NCBI GenBank assembly: GCA_037952775.1
Contig: JBANAY010000003.1
Span: 372,001-436,000, forward strand
Source of the DNA: Clonostachys chloroleuca
Lineage: Eukaryota > Ascomycota > Sordariomycetes > Hypocreales > Bionectriaceae
Direction: 5' to 3'
DNA: 64,000 bases
In this document: piece after piece, positions 12,332 through 23,537 of the stretch
Position numbering within the stretch: the first letter of the stretch is position 1
Layout: every line of letters begins with the position of its first letter
Notes under the pieces: generated by a model
The model's input: only the letters and a program-made list of their open reading frames with translations
Told to the model about the DNA's origin: nothing
Databases searched by the model: none
Translations under genes and position numbers: made by a program

Positions 12332-12719
12332 CTTAAGACTGGAGTGTCATGCTTTATGTCAGCCCCTTGAATGGGGAATGACAAGTGGGTTTTAGAGCGC
12401 GACCCTTGGATCAATCTCTAGGGCTGAGCATAGCCTGCAGTTAGAGCTTATGCGTGGGAATTTTGGTGATAAGCCATGCCATGACCATGACCAACGGAAG
12501 GATTGGGTATTTTTGGAGGGGACTCGGGTCAACCGCTCACCAGCATTATATATGACCCTCAAGTTTCCCATTTTCCTGTTCCCGATCCCATCTTCTCAGC
12601 AAGTGGTTGCAGAAGGCAGTGACAGTATTTCGACGCAAGAATCACATTTCAGCAGTCCCTATCCAACGAACAACCAAGCTCCAAAGCTCTGTCGACAAAC
12701 CACACCACCCTTGTCCAAT

Positions 12720-13179
12720 ATGTCTGAGTCATGGCAAAGTAGTCTCTGCGGTTGCGGTTGCGGGACTTGTTTACTGGGCACCTTCCTGCCCTGCCTGAGT
12801 ATGTCCTTGCACCAATGCTGAGCCACTTTCACTCTCACTTGATACTTACTGCCTGTTGCTAGTTGCCGGCCGCACAAAATCTCGACGTGAAGATCCCTCA
12901 AACCCATCCCCTGATATGTGCAATGGCGACTGTGCTGTCTACGGTCTGCTGCACGTCATTGGATGCAGTTGGATCTTTACCATGATTAGGCGAGGAGATA
13001 TCCGAGGGCAGTACAACATCCAAGGGAGCGGATGTGGCGATTGTTGCACCTCCTTTTGGTGCCCCTGCTGTGCAACCATTCAGAACGACAATGAAGTAAA
13101 GGAGCGACTCCTTTCCTCAAGGCCGGTCGAGCAGGCCTATCAGCCCCAAAAAGGCATGCAGGTACCTGGCCACCAGTAG
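12720..13179 (+). CDS. PLAC8-family Cys-rich protein, 2 exons
   Basis: Two exons (12720-12798 and 12863-13179) give 131 residues. The N-terminal LCGCGCGTCLLG and the later CGDCCTSFWCPCCATIQNDNE are the cysteine-rich signatures of the PLAC8 (DUF614) family, whose members are small membrane-associated proteins linked to cell size and metal (cadmium) handling in plants and fungi. The intron has gtatgt and ctag ends. The segment between the two Cys clusters includes a charged stretch (RTKSRRED) and a hydrophobic stretch (YGLLHVIGCSWIF). The start is the ATG directly before SESWQ; an upstream open frame of about 90 codons in the leader has no family support. Function here is unknown. Confidence 0.85.
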
Positions 13180-14002
13180 CTGGGCTAGGTTGAATGACGT
13201 GAACTATTATTTGGATTGCTACTGTCTTTTTTTTTTTCTGTATATATTCTTTCTTCTCATGTACCCAGGTACATCACTTGTTTACCTTCCAAATGATCTT
13301 CCTTCTTCACGTTAAATACCCAATCTACAAGATCTGGCTTCTTATCATGCTCCGTTAGCCCCTAACATGACATATCGCTTTGAAAGGCCGAACATGGACA
13401 TGTTGCATGATTTGTGATGGAAAAACCAAGATATCGATCCCTAGAGAGGCTATAAATCCATCTAGGTACAATTTGGGGCACAAAATCCACTGCCAGGGCT
13501 TATATCTTCCACGAATGAAGATGTATCCGGTGAGACGATAAGCTATCAAGGGCGGCCCCCTTGACGATGCTGTAAATGAAATGGGCGCCGATATATCCGT
13601 GTGGCAGGATTCTCCGCCGGAACAAACCCGGGTGGAAGTCTAATTTATACAAGTATGCTTATAATTTGGCGTGGCCTGGATTGATTGCTGAGAGGCTTCT
13701 TGCTAGGATTGGTGGAATGTTGTAACCCTATTGCTTGAGTTTCTCCTTCCGTCATACCTCCGCATTTTCCTATTCAGGCACTTCGCTGTTGTTCTTGATA
13801 TGCCAATATCGAGAGCTGAAACGTGGAATATCATATGTACTGTAGAATCACAACATTGGAAGAGAAATTTCGTGCAAATATAAATCGGACGCGTGCCGCC
13901 AATCTTGCCCTCATCTGAACTTAGTCTGCTCAGAATCGTCTCATGCCAAGGCCTTGCACTCAAAGTTAACGACACAGGATCAAATCTAGTTCATCTTTCA
14001 AC
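13180..14002. other. Intergenic region, pectate lyase promoter
   Basis: No coding region seen. It includes a T-rich stretch after the PLAC8-like gene and the promoter and leader of the pectate lyase. Confidence 0.5.
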
Positions 14003-15182
14003 ATGAAATCTCTTGCAGCTTTTTTGCTCTTCCCTTTGGCTCTTGGGTGCCTCAACCCTACCAGCAACTCATGCGCTAGCTACATCAAGTCCAACTCGGC
14101 TACTGCTTCGCCTTTCTGTGCAACATTCACAAAGAGCGCCGTCACTGCAACCACCTCCCTACCATCATGGGCAACAAACTGCTCCAACAAACCCAGTATG
14201 ATCTCTGCTGAGTGTTCCTGCCACTACAGCGGGAGCGCATCCTCAGCTACAGCCACTGCCACGACCAAGACCACGACTACTGGAGGTGGTGGCACAGTCC
14301 CAACTGGCGTCACTACGACCTTGCCTGCTTCTGCTGGAGCCACATCGACTAGCAAGGCCATCACAGTGACTGGCTCCTTTGACGGCGGAATGAAGAAGTA
14401 TGATCGCAGTCGTAAGTCACCTTAACCACTACTAAAAGCCACGTCTCTTCAATGTTAGGCTAATTCAACCCTTCGCATTCTGGAATTATAGCCAAAGTCT
14501 GTGCAGAGCAAGACGAAACCGGAGAGGCCGACGCAATGTTTGTGTTGGAAGACGGTGCTACCCTCTCAAACGTGATTATCGGGCCTGATCAGGCCGAGGG
14601 TGTGCACTGTAAAGGAACATGGTACGTTATATCATTCTTCTAGGTTTTCTTTGGAAATGTACTGACAAATATTCCAGTACACTCAACAATGTCTGGTGGG
14701 CCGATGTTTGTGAAGACGCCCTGTGAGTCAACTCTCCTAACGCGCGTTATTGTGTCCTATCCAACTAACCACGATCATTGCACAGTACGCTCAAGCAATC
14801 CAGTGGCACTTCCTACGTCAATGGCGGAGGTGCATTCAAAGCTGCGGATAAGATTATCCAGTTTAACGGAAGGGGCACAGTCCAGATCCAGAAATTCTAC
14901 GCCAACGATTACGGTAAGGTGGTGCGAAGCTGCGGCAACTGCTCCAACAACGGCGGCCCTCGCAACATCATCATGAACAACGTGGTTGCTGTCGACGGCG
15001 GCGTGCTCTGTGGCATCAACACTAATTACGGAGACACGTGCGTCATGACAAACTGTTGCCAAGACGATGGCAAGTCTTGCGACCGCTACACTGGAAACTC
15101 CAATGGTAGCGAGCCAAGCAAGATTGGATCTGGGCCGGATGGCACGTACTGCAAAGTTTCTGGGGCCACCACTAATTGTTGA
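14003..15182 (+). CDS. Secreted pectate lyase, PL3 family, with N-terminal six-Cys module
   Basis: Four exons (14003-14411, 14492-14621, 14678-14722, 14786-15182) give 326 residues. A signal peptide ([15 protein letters not shown]) is followed by a compact segment with six cysteines (residues about 16, 24, 39, 60, 71, 73), then a Thr/Ser/Gly linker, then the catalytic domain. The domain shows the PL3 features: [20 protein letters not shown] strand turns, [25 protein letters not shown], and many paired cysteines toward the C-terminus. PL3 enzymes cleave de-esterified pectin by Ca-dependent beta-elimination. The tiny 45-base third exon is supported by continuity of the conserved DALTLK. The N-terminal module is not a part of PL3 that I recognise and may bind cell wall. 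Secreted. Confidence 0.92.
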
Positions 15183-15640
15183 AATTTGACCCTGACTACC
15201 GAGACAAGATGGCAGTATGTCGGCTTGTTTAGGGATTTGGAGTGCTACATAGGTAGTTTGTAAATCACAGCATGTTGTCAATTGAGTTTCTCGTATTATC
15301 TCATCCATGAGTTACAACGTATTGCCAGAACTATAATAAAGAGAAGATCGCCATGTGAAACGAGAAGGAGAAACGATTTCGCTAGTGGTTTGCTGTAGAG
15401 TCTATCAAGACCCTCCAAGTTCACTAAGTAGCTTTCTGCAAGGGAGATATAAGCCGTGGAAGAGAAACCTGGAAATTGGGAGTATTTTGACGAGAGAGAA
15501 TAACACCTATTTGGGAAGCTTGACAGTAAATCTTGGGAATGACCTTATCATCCTCTAAATCTTAGAAGTGTCAAGGTGACTAAGTATACATAAGTACAGC
15601 GCAATTGAAGCCAAGTCATTGTTGAGACCCCTATCTTATG
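15183..15640. other. Convergent 3' region
   Basis: Tail-to-tail spacer between the pectate lyase and the ammonium transporter. No gene or strong terminator structure seen. Confidence 0.45.
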
Positions 15641-17065
15641 TCAAACTGATTGACCGCTCAAATGGCTGATAGTCTTCCTCCCCCTCCACTGATCACTGTA
15701 GATTGATTCGTCAATCTGTCGGGTGTCGAGGCCATTCAAGACGTCCCTGGGACTCAAATTAGCGAAAAATAACCTCATTAGCTAGGAGAGGTGAGAAACA
15801 TACTCATCCTTAGCAAGCACTTCTAGACCAGGAATGCAATCAATCACGGCATAGATGATGTAAGAAACGCCAAAGGACCAGGCAAATCCCAGTGTAGCCT
15901 CGAGAATCTGTATGCCGATCTGGCGAATGTTGCCATCAAACAGCACTCCGCCAATGATTTCCGTTTCGCCATCATACGCAGCCACGTCTTTGCTTGCGAA
16001 AAGTCCTGTAAAGACAGTAGCCGCAAAACCGCCAATGCAGTGAGTAGCAAATGTGTCCCCATTGTCCACCCACCTCAGCTTCCGAGCAAAGTCTGTGAAC
16101 TTGATACGCAGTGCTTGTCTAATGATCAACGCGCCCACGATGCCAAGACAGAATGCACTTCCCAGATGGACAAACCCAGCAGCGGGAGTGATCATGACCA
16201 AGCCCGACAGCGTGCCGAGGAACGTAGAGTCGAGAGAAAAGCGGCCCGTCTCCCAATAGTTGATAAGGCTCCATGTCATGGCCCCTGAAGCGGCGCATGT
16301 GTTTGTAACTGCGAAAGCCATGACGGACTTGAAGTTCAGGCTCAGTGTGGTACCAGCGTCGAAAGCTAGCCATCCACCCCAGATAGTGGCCATAGCTATC
16401 AGCTGGCAGAGACTATTATGAGGCTTATGGAGCTTCAGATGCGATGGCGTCCGCTCTTTGGATGCCCTCGAGCGAAATAACGGATGTGACAGATAAACAG
16501 ACATTGCTGTGGCAGTGGCACCGCTGCAGACATGCACAGGAGTGCCGCCCGCGAAGTCCAATACACCCAAGCCCCCAAGATAACCGTTGTCTGACCATAC
16601 CATGTGTGCCAGAGGGCAGTATACCAGGGTAGCCCAGAGAAAGATGAAGGGAACTAATGGGAGCAAGCGTCCTCGCTCACACGCACCTCCAATCGAGATG
16701 GCCGCGACAGTAGCACAGAAGATGAGTTGGAATTGGCTGAAGAGCAAAGTCGGTATCGTGCCCATTGGTTCCCAGATGGCGCCAATGTGGAAGGCATGGC
16801 TCAGGTCACCAAAGAGACCATTCCCATCGCTATAGGCAATCGAATATCCGATCAGATACCACTGGATGGTGCATACGATGAGAACAAGAAGACTGGTGTA
16901 GATGACGGACATGGCATTCCGGCGTGTCGAGTAGCCGGCATAGGCCAAACCCACGGCCGGAACGATCTGCCAACATATCGTGCTGCAGAAGATGATGAAG
17001 AGGATGTCGGTCTTGTCGAACTGCTCCCAGTCCACAGCCATGGTGACGACGTCTGAAGCCATCAT
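15641..17065 (-). CDS. Ammonium transporter (Amt/Mep family), 2 exons
   Basis: This is a plasma-membrane ammonium permease with about 11 helices. The main exon (17065-15804) carries the family signatures: GGACERGRLLPL, FAGGTPVHVCSG with the first pore histidine, WGGWLAFDAGTTL, and the second pore histidine in ATHCIGGFAATVFTGLFA. The usual GGTVVH is GGTPVH here, and the N-terminal region is divergent from MepA/B, so this is a distant paralogue. Reading straight on ends soon after PGLEVLAKDE at 15782. A 57-nt intron (gtatgt at 15803, cag ending 15747) instead joins a 34-codon tail ending at 15641, with LDTRQIDESIY resembling the conserved cytosolic tail that controls trimer activity. Total 455 residues. 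The start is the first ATG after an upstream GTG; a second ATG follows at once. Confidence 0.88.
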
Positions 17066-18034
17066 GAGCACACTAGGTTTTCATGGGCAATGAACAGCGC
17101 CGGCGGGAGGGGAGTGTTACTTTTTTCAATGAGACATTGCCTCCAATCGCGTAACCTGGCTTATCAACTCAATCTGAGACAGGGATGGTCAATCGTTCCC
17201 GAAAGGGTAATTTTTTGGGCCAAATTGTTATCATCAGGACGTGAGTGGATGCAATCTCGTCTCTGCGCCCGCAACAAGACCAGACCAAGCCGCCCTGCAG
17301 AGAGGCATGCAGGTGATGTAATGAGCGTATGTACTCTTTCTAGTTTTGAGGGGTAAGACCGGGGCAAAATGGCTTAAATGACTCTCGTAATGCTCTCGAT
17401 ACTTGGTCAGCACAACCAAGACATAGAGACGCCACACATGGATTCACCGCAAGGGATCGCCCACACGTCCTCTTGGCTCGGCCAATACTTCGCTAGCTTG
17501 CTCTCGGGCATTCCTTTTCATTCCCTCCTGTCCCATAATTACTCTAGAAACGTAAAATGAAATGGTAATATTATATGCTATCACTGATTGTAGGATGTGG
17601 CTGCTCAATGGAACATCTTGACTCTCAGCGTGCACAAGCCCTTTAGCCCCCCACTTGAGAGGCAATTAATTCTACTACTTATGTCGTCTGAGTTCTTTTG
17701 TGAGACCGATTCACGATCTGTAGTTGATCTTGCCCAAGTGTCACCATTCTCATACATATTCTCACAGTACATATTCAGAATCACATGAACCCGAAGATAA
17801 AGGAGGATTGTTCATGGGTAAGAAGTTTTCTCATTGAGCTGTCTAAGAGAAAAAGTCTCAGTATGCCTTTGGAATTTGGCACTGGGGGATGAAACCTGGA
17901 CTGCAACAACGCAAGTTAAGATTTTGGTCTTGATGATACACGTTGGGGTTTAATGTAGTTATGGTAAATGATTACGGACACAACCCAAGCAAGCTCAGGT
18001 GCGACCGTCTGGCAGGAATAATACTAATATTTCT
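17066..18034. other. Intergenic region upstream of ammonium transporter
   Basis: No gene recognised. It holds the promoter of the ammonium transporter on its left and the 3' flank of the Zn2Cys6 regulator on its right. Confidence 0.45.
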
Positions 18035-20324
18035 TCAGTAAAAAGTAAGGAACGAGTCATTCATTAGCATATCCATACTCCATGGGGTGAGTGAAGGATA
18101 AATAAATGGTTGTTCGGGGGTAAATTCCCATTGGAAATTCGAGTCATTCCTCGAGCCAGAGCCCGTCTCAGTGATACCAGGCTCCCTCACAGGTTGAAAG
18201 TGCCCATCATCAGTCCGACGCCGGTCGCAGCCCTGATGGTTATTTATTGAAGTTTCTCCTCCACCGCCCATATAGAAATCGCCGCATTGAGATGATGGGG
18301 ATACTTCTCCCAGGTGAAAGTGAGTAGTAGCTTGGGCTTTTTGATACAGCTTCTCACACGCCAATTGAAGAGGGCGGAGATAAGTATTGGGGTTCTCCTG
18401 GTCAAGGAGATCAAGCAGCTTCAGGGTGCCACTTACAGCACGTAAGTCGTCCGCTGCAGTAAGTTCCTGAGGTTGGCGGAGGACGTTGATGCAAAGAATG
18501 ATAATGGCCCCTGAGATTATGCCAATGACATCCCTAGAACTGAATTAGAACTACACGTATGAGACGACCAATAGCGAAGCTTACCAGTAGTAGCTCCTCC
18601 ATCCTAGAGGCATAACCATGTTTAAGCCTAAAATAGCTCTGGACGCTTTCAAACATCGGTGAATGGAAACCTGGGCCGTCGAAGGCAGAGCAGAAAAATA
18701 TACTTGGCTACGCGATGTCCAATACTGAAGCCCTAAACCGCGATTTGTCACAGTAACGCAGTTATGGTACACATAACATAAGCGCATTAGTCCTTGGTGT
18801 TCAGGCTTCTGCAAGAGTTCATTCATGTCGAAAGAGGGAAAATTTAAAGAAGCCCAAGCTTCTAGTTTTTCCGTCAGACGTGAAACGGAAGCGGCCATCC
18901 AGTTTCTGTCCGTGGATGGTATATGACTAGAAAACAGAGTTCTATAGATCTCGCCTTGGATCGTGGCTAGCCGACATTGTGCGCTGAAAAGATTCAGAGA
19001 AGAGCCGTTGGAAATGGTAATCATATCACTATCGCCGTTGTGTAGGTTGTCCGACAGCAGTTCCACGTGGAAATCATGGAGATTATGGGCAGGAGGCCTA
19101 CCTGTCCGGAGGCAGAGCTCCGAATCCAGAGACACAGCGATCCAGAATACCCGCTTTCTCATTTCGACCTCAACAGAGTCCCAAGATCGATCTTCGTAGC
19201 TTGTATGAAGCCCAATGGAATGAGCTAATCGCATGGCACTGCCTGTCAGCATGAAGCTGGGCTGAGGATTCGGTGTGCCCACGAAGAACCAGGCCATGCA
19301 TAAAAGAGCCTGGACGGAGAGCAATTGAGTGTTACGCATAAGGATATCCAAAAGATTTCCCATCGCATTAGCCGCATAATTCCATGACATATTGTCTTTT
19401 TCTGATGGATCCTGGCCCTTTTCCACACGACGACGTTGGGATATTGCTAGAACGGAATTAAGACACCCAAGCCAAGCAGGATTTCGATCTAATTTTCCAG
19501 AATACTGCTGCCCTAGCAGTGTCATAAAGCTCGGTTGGTGAAAACAAGGTATGGCTTGGTGTTCTTTATCGAAGAACTCGCTTACGAGGGAGAAAGCTTC
19601 TTTCCATGGCGGCAATGGGACCTCTGGTCTCATTGCGAATATACCTTGCATAGAGGAGTGTGTCCATGCAGACCACGAATCGTTTGAAGAGGGATTCTTG
19701 GGGGGGCTGATGTCGATGGTACCGGTTTTGCCCTTGTGCCGATGGACGCAAGTGAAACTCCTGAGGGTGGCCCTATCGACTTGTTAGAAGCAAGAGTTGT
19801 ATATGACATGGGTTCAATGTACCAAAGTATCGCATATCGCCAGTGCTGCCGACCACTGTATCAGATCTCGCCGAGCAAGTAGCTGGTGTGAGAGGGTCTG
19901 CATTAGATCCTCGAGGGCTGTTCGCTGAAGGAGCGCGATGAAGGGCACTAGCCCTGGGAGAAGATGCTTGATTTACCACGGCAGGAAAAATACCCAACGG
20001 GCCATCGGCAATTCTCTGTGATTCCGAATTACCAGTATGGTTCTTGCCCATGTTGTTGCCACTAGGCTCGCCCAATGTGCTTGAAGGGTTTTGCACGGAG
20101 CCTCTTGTACGGCGGCGTTGCGGCTTACGGACGTCAGCATAATGGCATGAGAGCTGTCCAGCCTGGCATCGAGTGCATTCTGGCCGTGTCCCATCACATC
20201 GAAGTTTTTTCTTGCGACAAGGATCACAAGCCTACTTTTTGAGTAGATTAACCTCTTGTTTCCATGCGAGAAGAGTGAGAGAGAACCGCACCTTTGCAAA
20301 ACGTCTCCGCCGATCCCCATACAT
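18035..20324 (-). CDS. Zn2Cys6 transcription factor (regulator 1), with an apparent one-base frameshift
   Basis: This is a nuclear DNA-binding regulator. Exon 1 (20324-20292) encodes MYGDRRRRFAK and splices to ACDPCRKKKLRCDG and the rest of a canonical six-Cys binuclear cluster (exon 2, 20231-19823). After a 50-nt intron (19822-19773) the frame reads MRYFGPPSGVSLAS, a conserved start of the regulatory region. That frame then fails at a run of seven C (19706-19700); one more C would join it to SPPKNPSSNDSW and the long fungal-specific domain (to 18585) with LRTGRPPAHNLHDFHVELL. A 51-nt intron (18584-18534) leads to the last exon (18533-18035). Earlier ATGs (20414, 20504) are alternatives. It is adjacent to the AtuA-like gene, and its promoter carries the motif shared with that gene's promoter, suggesting autoregulation. 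Confidence 0.85.
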
Positions 20325-20502
20325 CTTCCACTTTGTTCCTGAACTATTCCAGCCTCGCAACCCCTGTGATTGAGTTCCCCGGAAGACAGGAAAGATGATG
20401 AACCCATTTTCCATCTCCAAGCACCAAGAAATCCGTGCTACTGAGCAATGACAGCAAAACCCCACTTCCGTTGATGCCGGAAGCCTCGGCATTTCGAGCC
20501 CC

Positions 20503-20550
20503 AAAACCGGGTCTTTGGCATGTTCAGAACTCCGAGGTCCAAAACTCCGA
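20503..20550. promoter_or_regulatory. Motif block in promoter of regulator 1
   Basis: AAAACCGGG (20503-20511) is followed by CAGAACTCCGAG (20525-20536), and AACTCCGA is repeated at 20543-20550, 15 bases after the first copy. The block lies about 200 bases before the regulator 1 start. The same two words occur in the same order at 23212-23235. CGG/CCG-containing words are typical Zn2Cys6 targets. Confidence 0.55.
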
Positions 20551-20751
20551 TCCGCAGTACGTCATCCAGCCGGTATCCTAAACCCCTTGCCCTTGCCAGT
20601 AAACGTAGGTGACATGTTGGATAAATTCCCAAATTTGACCCGGACTAGTTCATTATTCTTATTATTCATGACACATCGTGGGTGTATCCCTTTATCAATG
20701 ATTCTCGGAAAAGGGGGATCGTTTCCATTAATACTTGTAACATATCATTAC

Positions 20752-22977
20752 TTATAACTTAGAGGACGCTGCCTCGTTCAAAATAGACACGGGGACTTGT
20801 ACAGTCTTGTCTCTGAAATAATCGATGAAGCCTTTGCCAAAACCATCCAAACGCTTTGAACTACTCACACCCCGGCCAAGGATGCCGTAGACTACGAAAT
20901 GGACCGTGTAAATTTTAGGAAATTCGACTCGCTCAATGGAAAAATCCGGGTGCCAGTCCTCGGTGAGCATCTCTTGAACTTTGGCACAAGACATGTAAGA
21001 ACGGAGCCACTCCCATTCATCCTGTGTCTGGACGAATAATCCAAAGTTCAAATTGGCGCCCTTGTCGCCCGAGCGTCCTAGAACAACGTCGCCCAATGGC
21101 ACTTGGCGAAGATCGCCCGTGAAGTGTGCAGGGGACTTTGTGTCATAAGACTCGCGTTGCTCTAGCTGCTTGAACCGGGGAGGTGGCGATGTGTCAATGG
21201 ATCTGGTCGTGCCGTCAGCGCTGAGGAAATGACATTGCTCGCTGAGGTTGGATTGATGCCACAAAGCGGGATAATAAGCCAGATAAGGTCGAGGAATCGC
21301 AGTGCGCATATCCAACGAATTGTGAAAACCTTGAACAGCGTTTAGTAAGCTTTAGCTGTACGTACTATAGGTAAGCATCACATACCAGAGTAGTGCTTCA
21401 AGGAAATATGCCTGACAGCAAGAGCAATTGCTCCAAGGGCCTGAAGATTAGTTGACTGGGCAAATATTCGAAAGTAGACGGTGCTGCTGTTTTGATTCGC
21501 AGGATTGGATGCAGGAACGCCGATTCTTTTGCTCGTGTTAAGAGAGCTCAAGGGTCATTTTGATGTGAGGAGGCAACATACTGTTGGACTTCAAAAATAT
21601 CAAGTTCTTTCATGATCTCTTCTCCAATGAAGTATTGAATTTGCTTACTAAAAAGTTCAAACTTCTTGTCTGTGGCGTAGCCTGTAGCATTTACTAATAA
21701 CTGAACTTCATGTCCACCATTATAGAAGATGGCAAGTTTAGTGGTATCTGGAGGCGGAGCACCACGAATTCCAGTGACACGGACCCTGGAGAGTGGTCAG
21801 TCAAAGAGTGCCCGGCATTTGGGCTGGTAACTTACCTATTTTCTCCAACTTGCTCCATTGCCACATCATCAATATACGCTTTAACATCGCTGTTAAGGTA
21901 GACGTTGCCCTGAAGCTCATAAACTAGCTGAGATCGACACGTATCGATAGTCACCATGCCGCCTGTTCCTTCATGCTTAGTGATGACGCACGACCCATCT
22001 TGAGCAATCTCGGCGATGGGAAATCCAGGGTTGATGAGATTGTCGAGATTAAACACATCGAAACCGGCAAAGTTTCCTCCAGTGACGTACGAGGAGCACT
22101 CAATCAAGTGTCCAGCGATCAGAGCGCCGGCCAATTCATGGTAATCCGTAATTTTCCAAGACCACCAATACCAGCCACAGGCAATGACCGGGCTGGCATC
22201 CGAAACCCGACCGCAAATGACAATGTCGGCGCCATTCTGAAAAGCTTGGTAGATTGAATGAGCGCCCAAGTAGGCATTTGCAGAGACTATTTTCCGGGGT
22301 TCTTTTCCGTCTTGGGCAAAGAAGAAGGATTCATCAGAGATGACAACATTCTTGTTTTGAGAGTCGAAATGAGGCAAGGAGGCGTCCTTCTGTTGCGGCA
22401 TAAAGGTGCTAAGTTTGGGCAAAACATTGTCTCCTGACACGTAGGCGACTTTCATGTCGTATCCTTTCTCCCGGATCTTGAATGTTCAGCTTTTATTTCT
22501 CGGAGATAGTCTTGGAAATACATACCAAGGCAGCAACCTTAGTGGCCAGGCCTTCAGGATTAAGGGCACCACCATTTATGGCGACTTTGATCCGCTTCTG
22601 TGCTATGACGGGCAAAGACTGTTTTAGGCCTTGCCAAGCTGTCTCTTCGTAGCCAGAGTGCTTCCCCTGCGCGAAAGCCTCCGCATTGTTGGCCATATTG
22701 ACCTCTTTGGCTTATTTAGTATGTACACTCATGTCAAGGCAAATTACCTCAAAGGCGGGGAAGACACACCTGCAAGGTAGTCACCGGTTATGAAATCGAC
22801 ATCGCCGAGCGTAGCCTGGTTATACATTTCCTCAGCTGGGTCACCTATGTGCGTTCTATTAGCCTATTGTCGTCAAGTCGGCTATCCAAGCCCCATACCG
22901 TGGTAGCCTGAACAGTTAGCAACCCGGACAGGCCGTGAACCGAATTGTCCAGCTCTCCAATTCATGGTTGAGGACAT
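20752..22977 (-). CDS. AtuA-like protein (acyclic terpene utilisation family, DUF1446), multi-exon
   Basis: The start at 22977 opens with MSSTMNWRAGQFGSRPVRVA and NCSGYHG. After an intron (donor at 22898, acceptor TAG) it continues with GDPAEEMYNQATLGDVDFITGDYLA, then NNAEAFAQGKHSGYEETAW, INGGALNPEGLATKV, MKVAYVSGDNVLPKL, VICGRVSDASPVIACG and HEGTGGMVTIDTCRSQLVYE. This is the order of the DUF1446 domain. A C-terminal small domain (VPLGDVVLGRSGDKGANLNFGLF) matches the AtuA-like C-terminal fold. The first bacterial member was tied to citronellol/geraniol breakdown; biochemical function is not firmly established. There are about six introns; those in 21.3-21.8 kb and around 22.46 and 22.75 kb are only approximately placed. 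It is divergent from a CoA-transferase and shares its promoter. Confidence 0.88.
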
Positions 22978-23537
22978 GGTGACTGATGGTGATTTTAACC
23001 AAGAGGAGAGAATTTAAGATGCCAAAAAGGGTAAGATAGAGGAATCCTCTGTGTGGTTCACTGTCACTGTCTTTGGCAATAAGTTAATCGGTAGGCGATA
23101 GTGGCCAAATCAAATCTGGGACAATCATGTATGGGAGCCCATGGATTTATCAGGACTTCGTGGAATGCTTGAATATGCACGTCCATGAAAGCTTCCAAGT
23201 CCCGGAAAACAAAAACCGGGGGCCAGAACTCCGAGTGCCGGATTCGGGGTGATCAACTCAACAGCTCAAAATATTGACAACAGCATTCCAAGTCGCGGGT
23301 ACCAGAGGTTCCACGCTATGTTGGCCTGCCGGCCGGTGCACTAGAACTCCCTACTTCGTTACATCTCGGAGTTTTGCGCTCGACATAAAAGTGGACAAGA
23401 TCGGAGTTTCTACACATCAAAACCTCGCGTCTTTCGGCCGGTTGATACCCGCCTTTGAAAGTATTTAGTTTAATGACTTCCCCCCTCATGAATCCTTTAC
23501 AATTCTCATTTGCATCAAATTTTATCCTCAATTTACG
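22978..23537. promoter_or_regulatory. Shared divergent promoter of AtuA-like gene and CoA-transferase
   Basis: This 560-base region carries AAAACCGGG (23212-23220) followed by CAGAACTCCGAG (23224-23235), then TCGGAGTT at 23366-23373 and again at 23401-23408. The last two are reverse complements of AACTCCGA. Three octamer copies in 180 bases, between two metabolic genes, point to common control by a Zn2Cys6 factor, most simply regulator 1. Binding is inference. Confidence 0.55.

Larger units (their letters stand above)
8322..12719. other. 4.4-kb gene-poor, AT-rich region
   Basis: No gene can be supported. Short open frames (for example 10092-10433 + and 11327-11635 +) have no family resemblance, and the TpA-rich composition from about 9.6 to 12.4 kb is that of non-coding or mutated repeat DNA. 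It contains a perfect hairpin (10513-10532) and one copy of a dispersed 63-base repeat (12268-12331). The last 250 bases include the promoter of the PLAC8-like gene. Confidence 0.5.

Noticed and set aside
14775..15308. 177-codon minus-strand frame
   Set aside because: Antisense shadow of the pectate lyase last exon.
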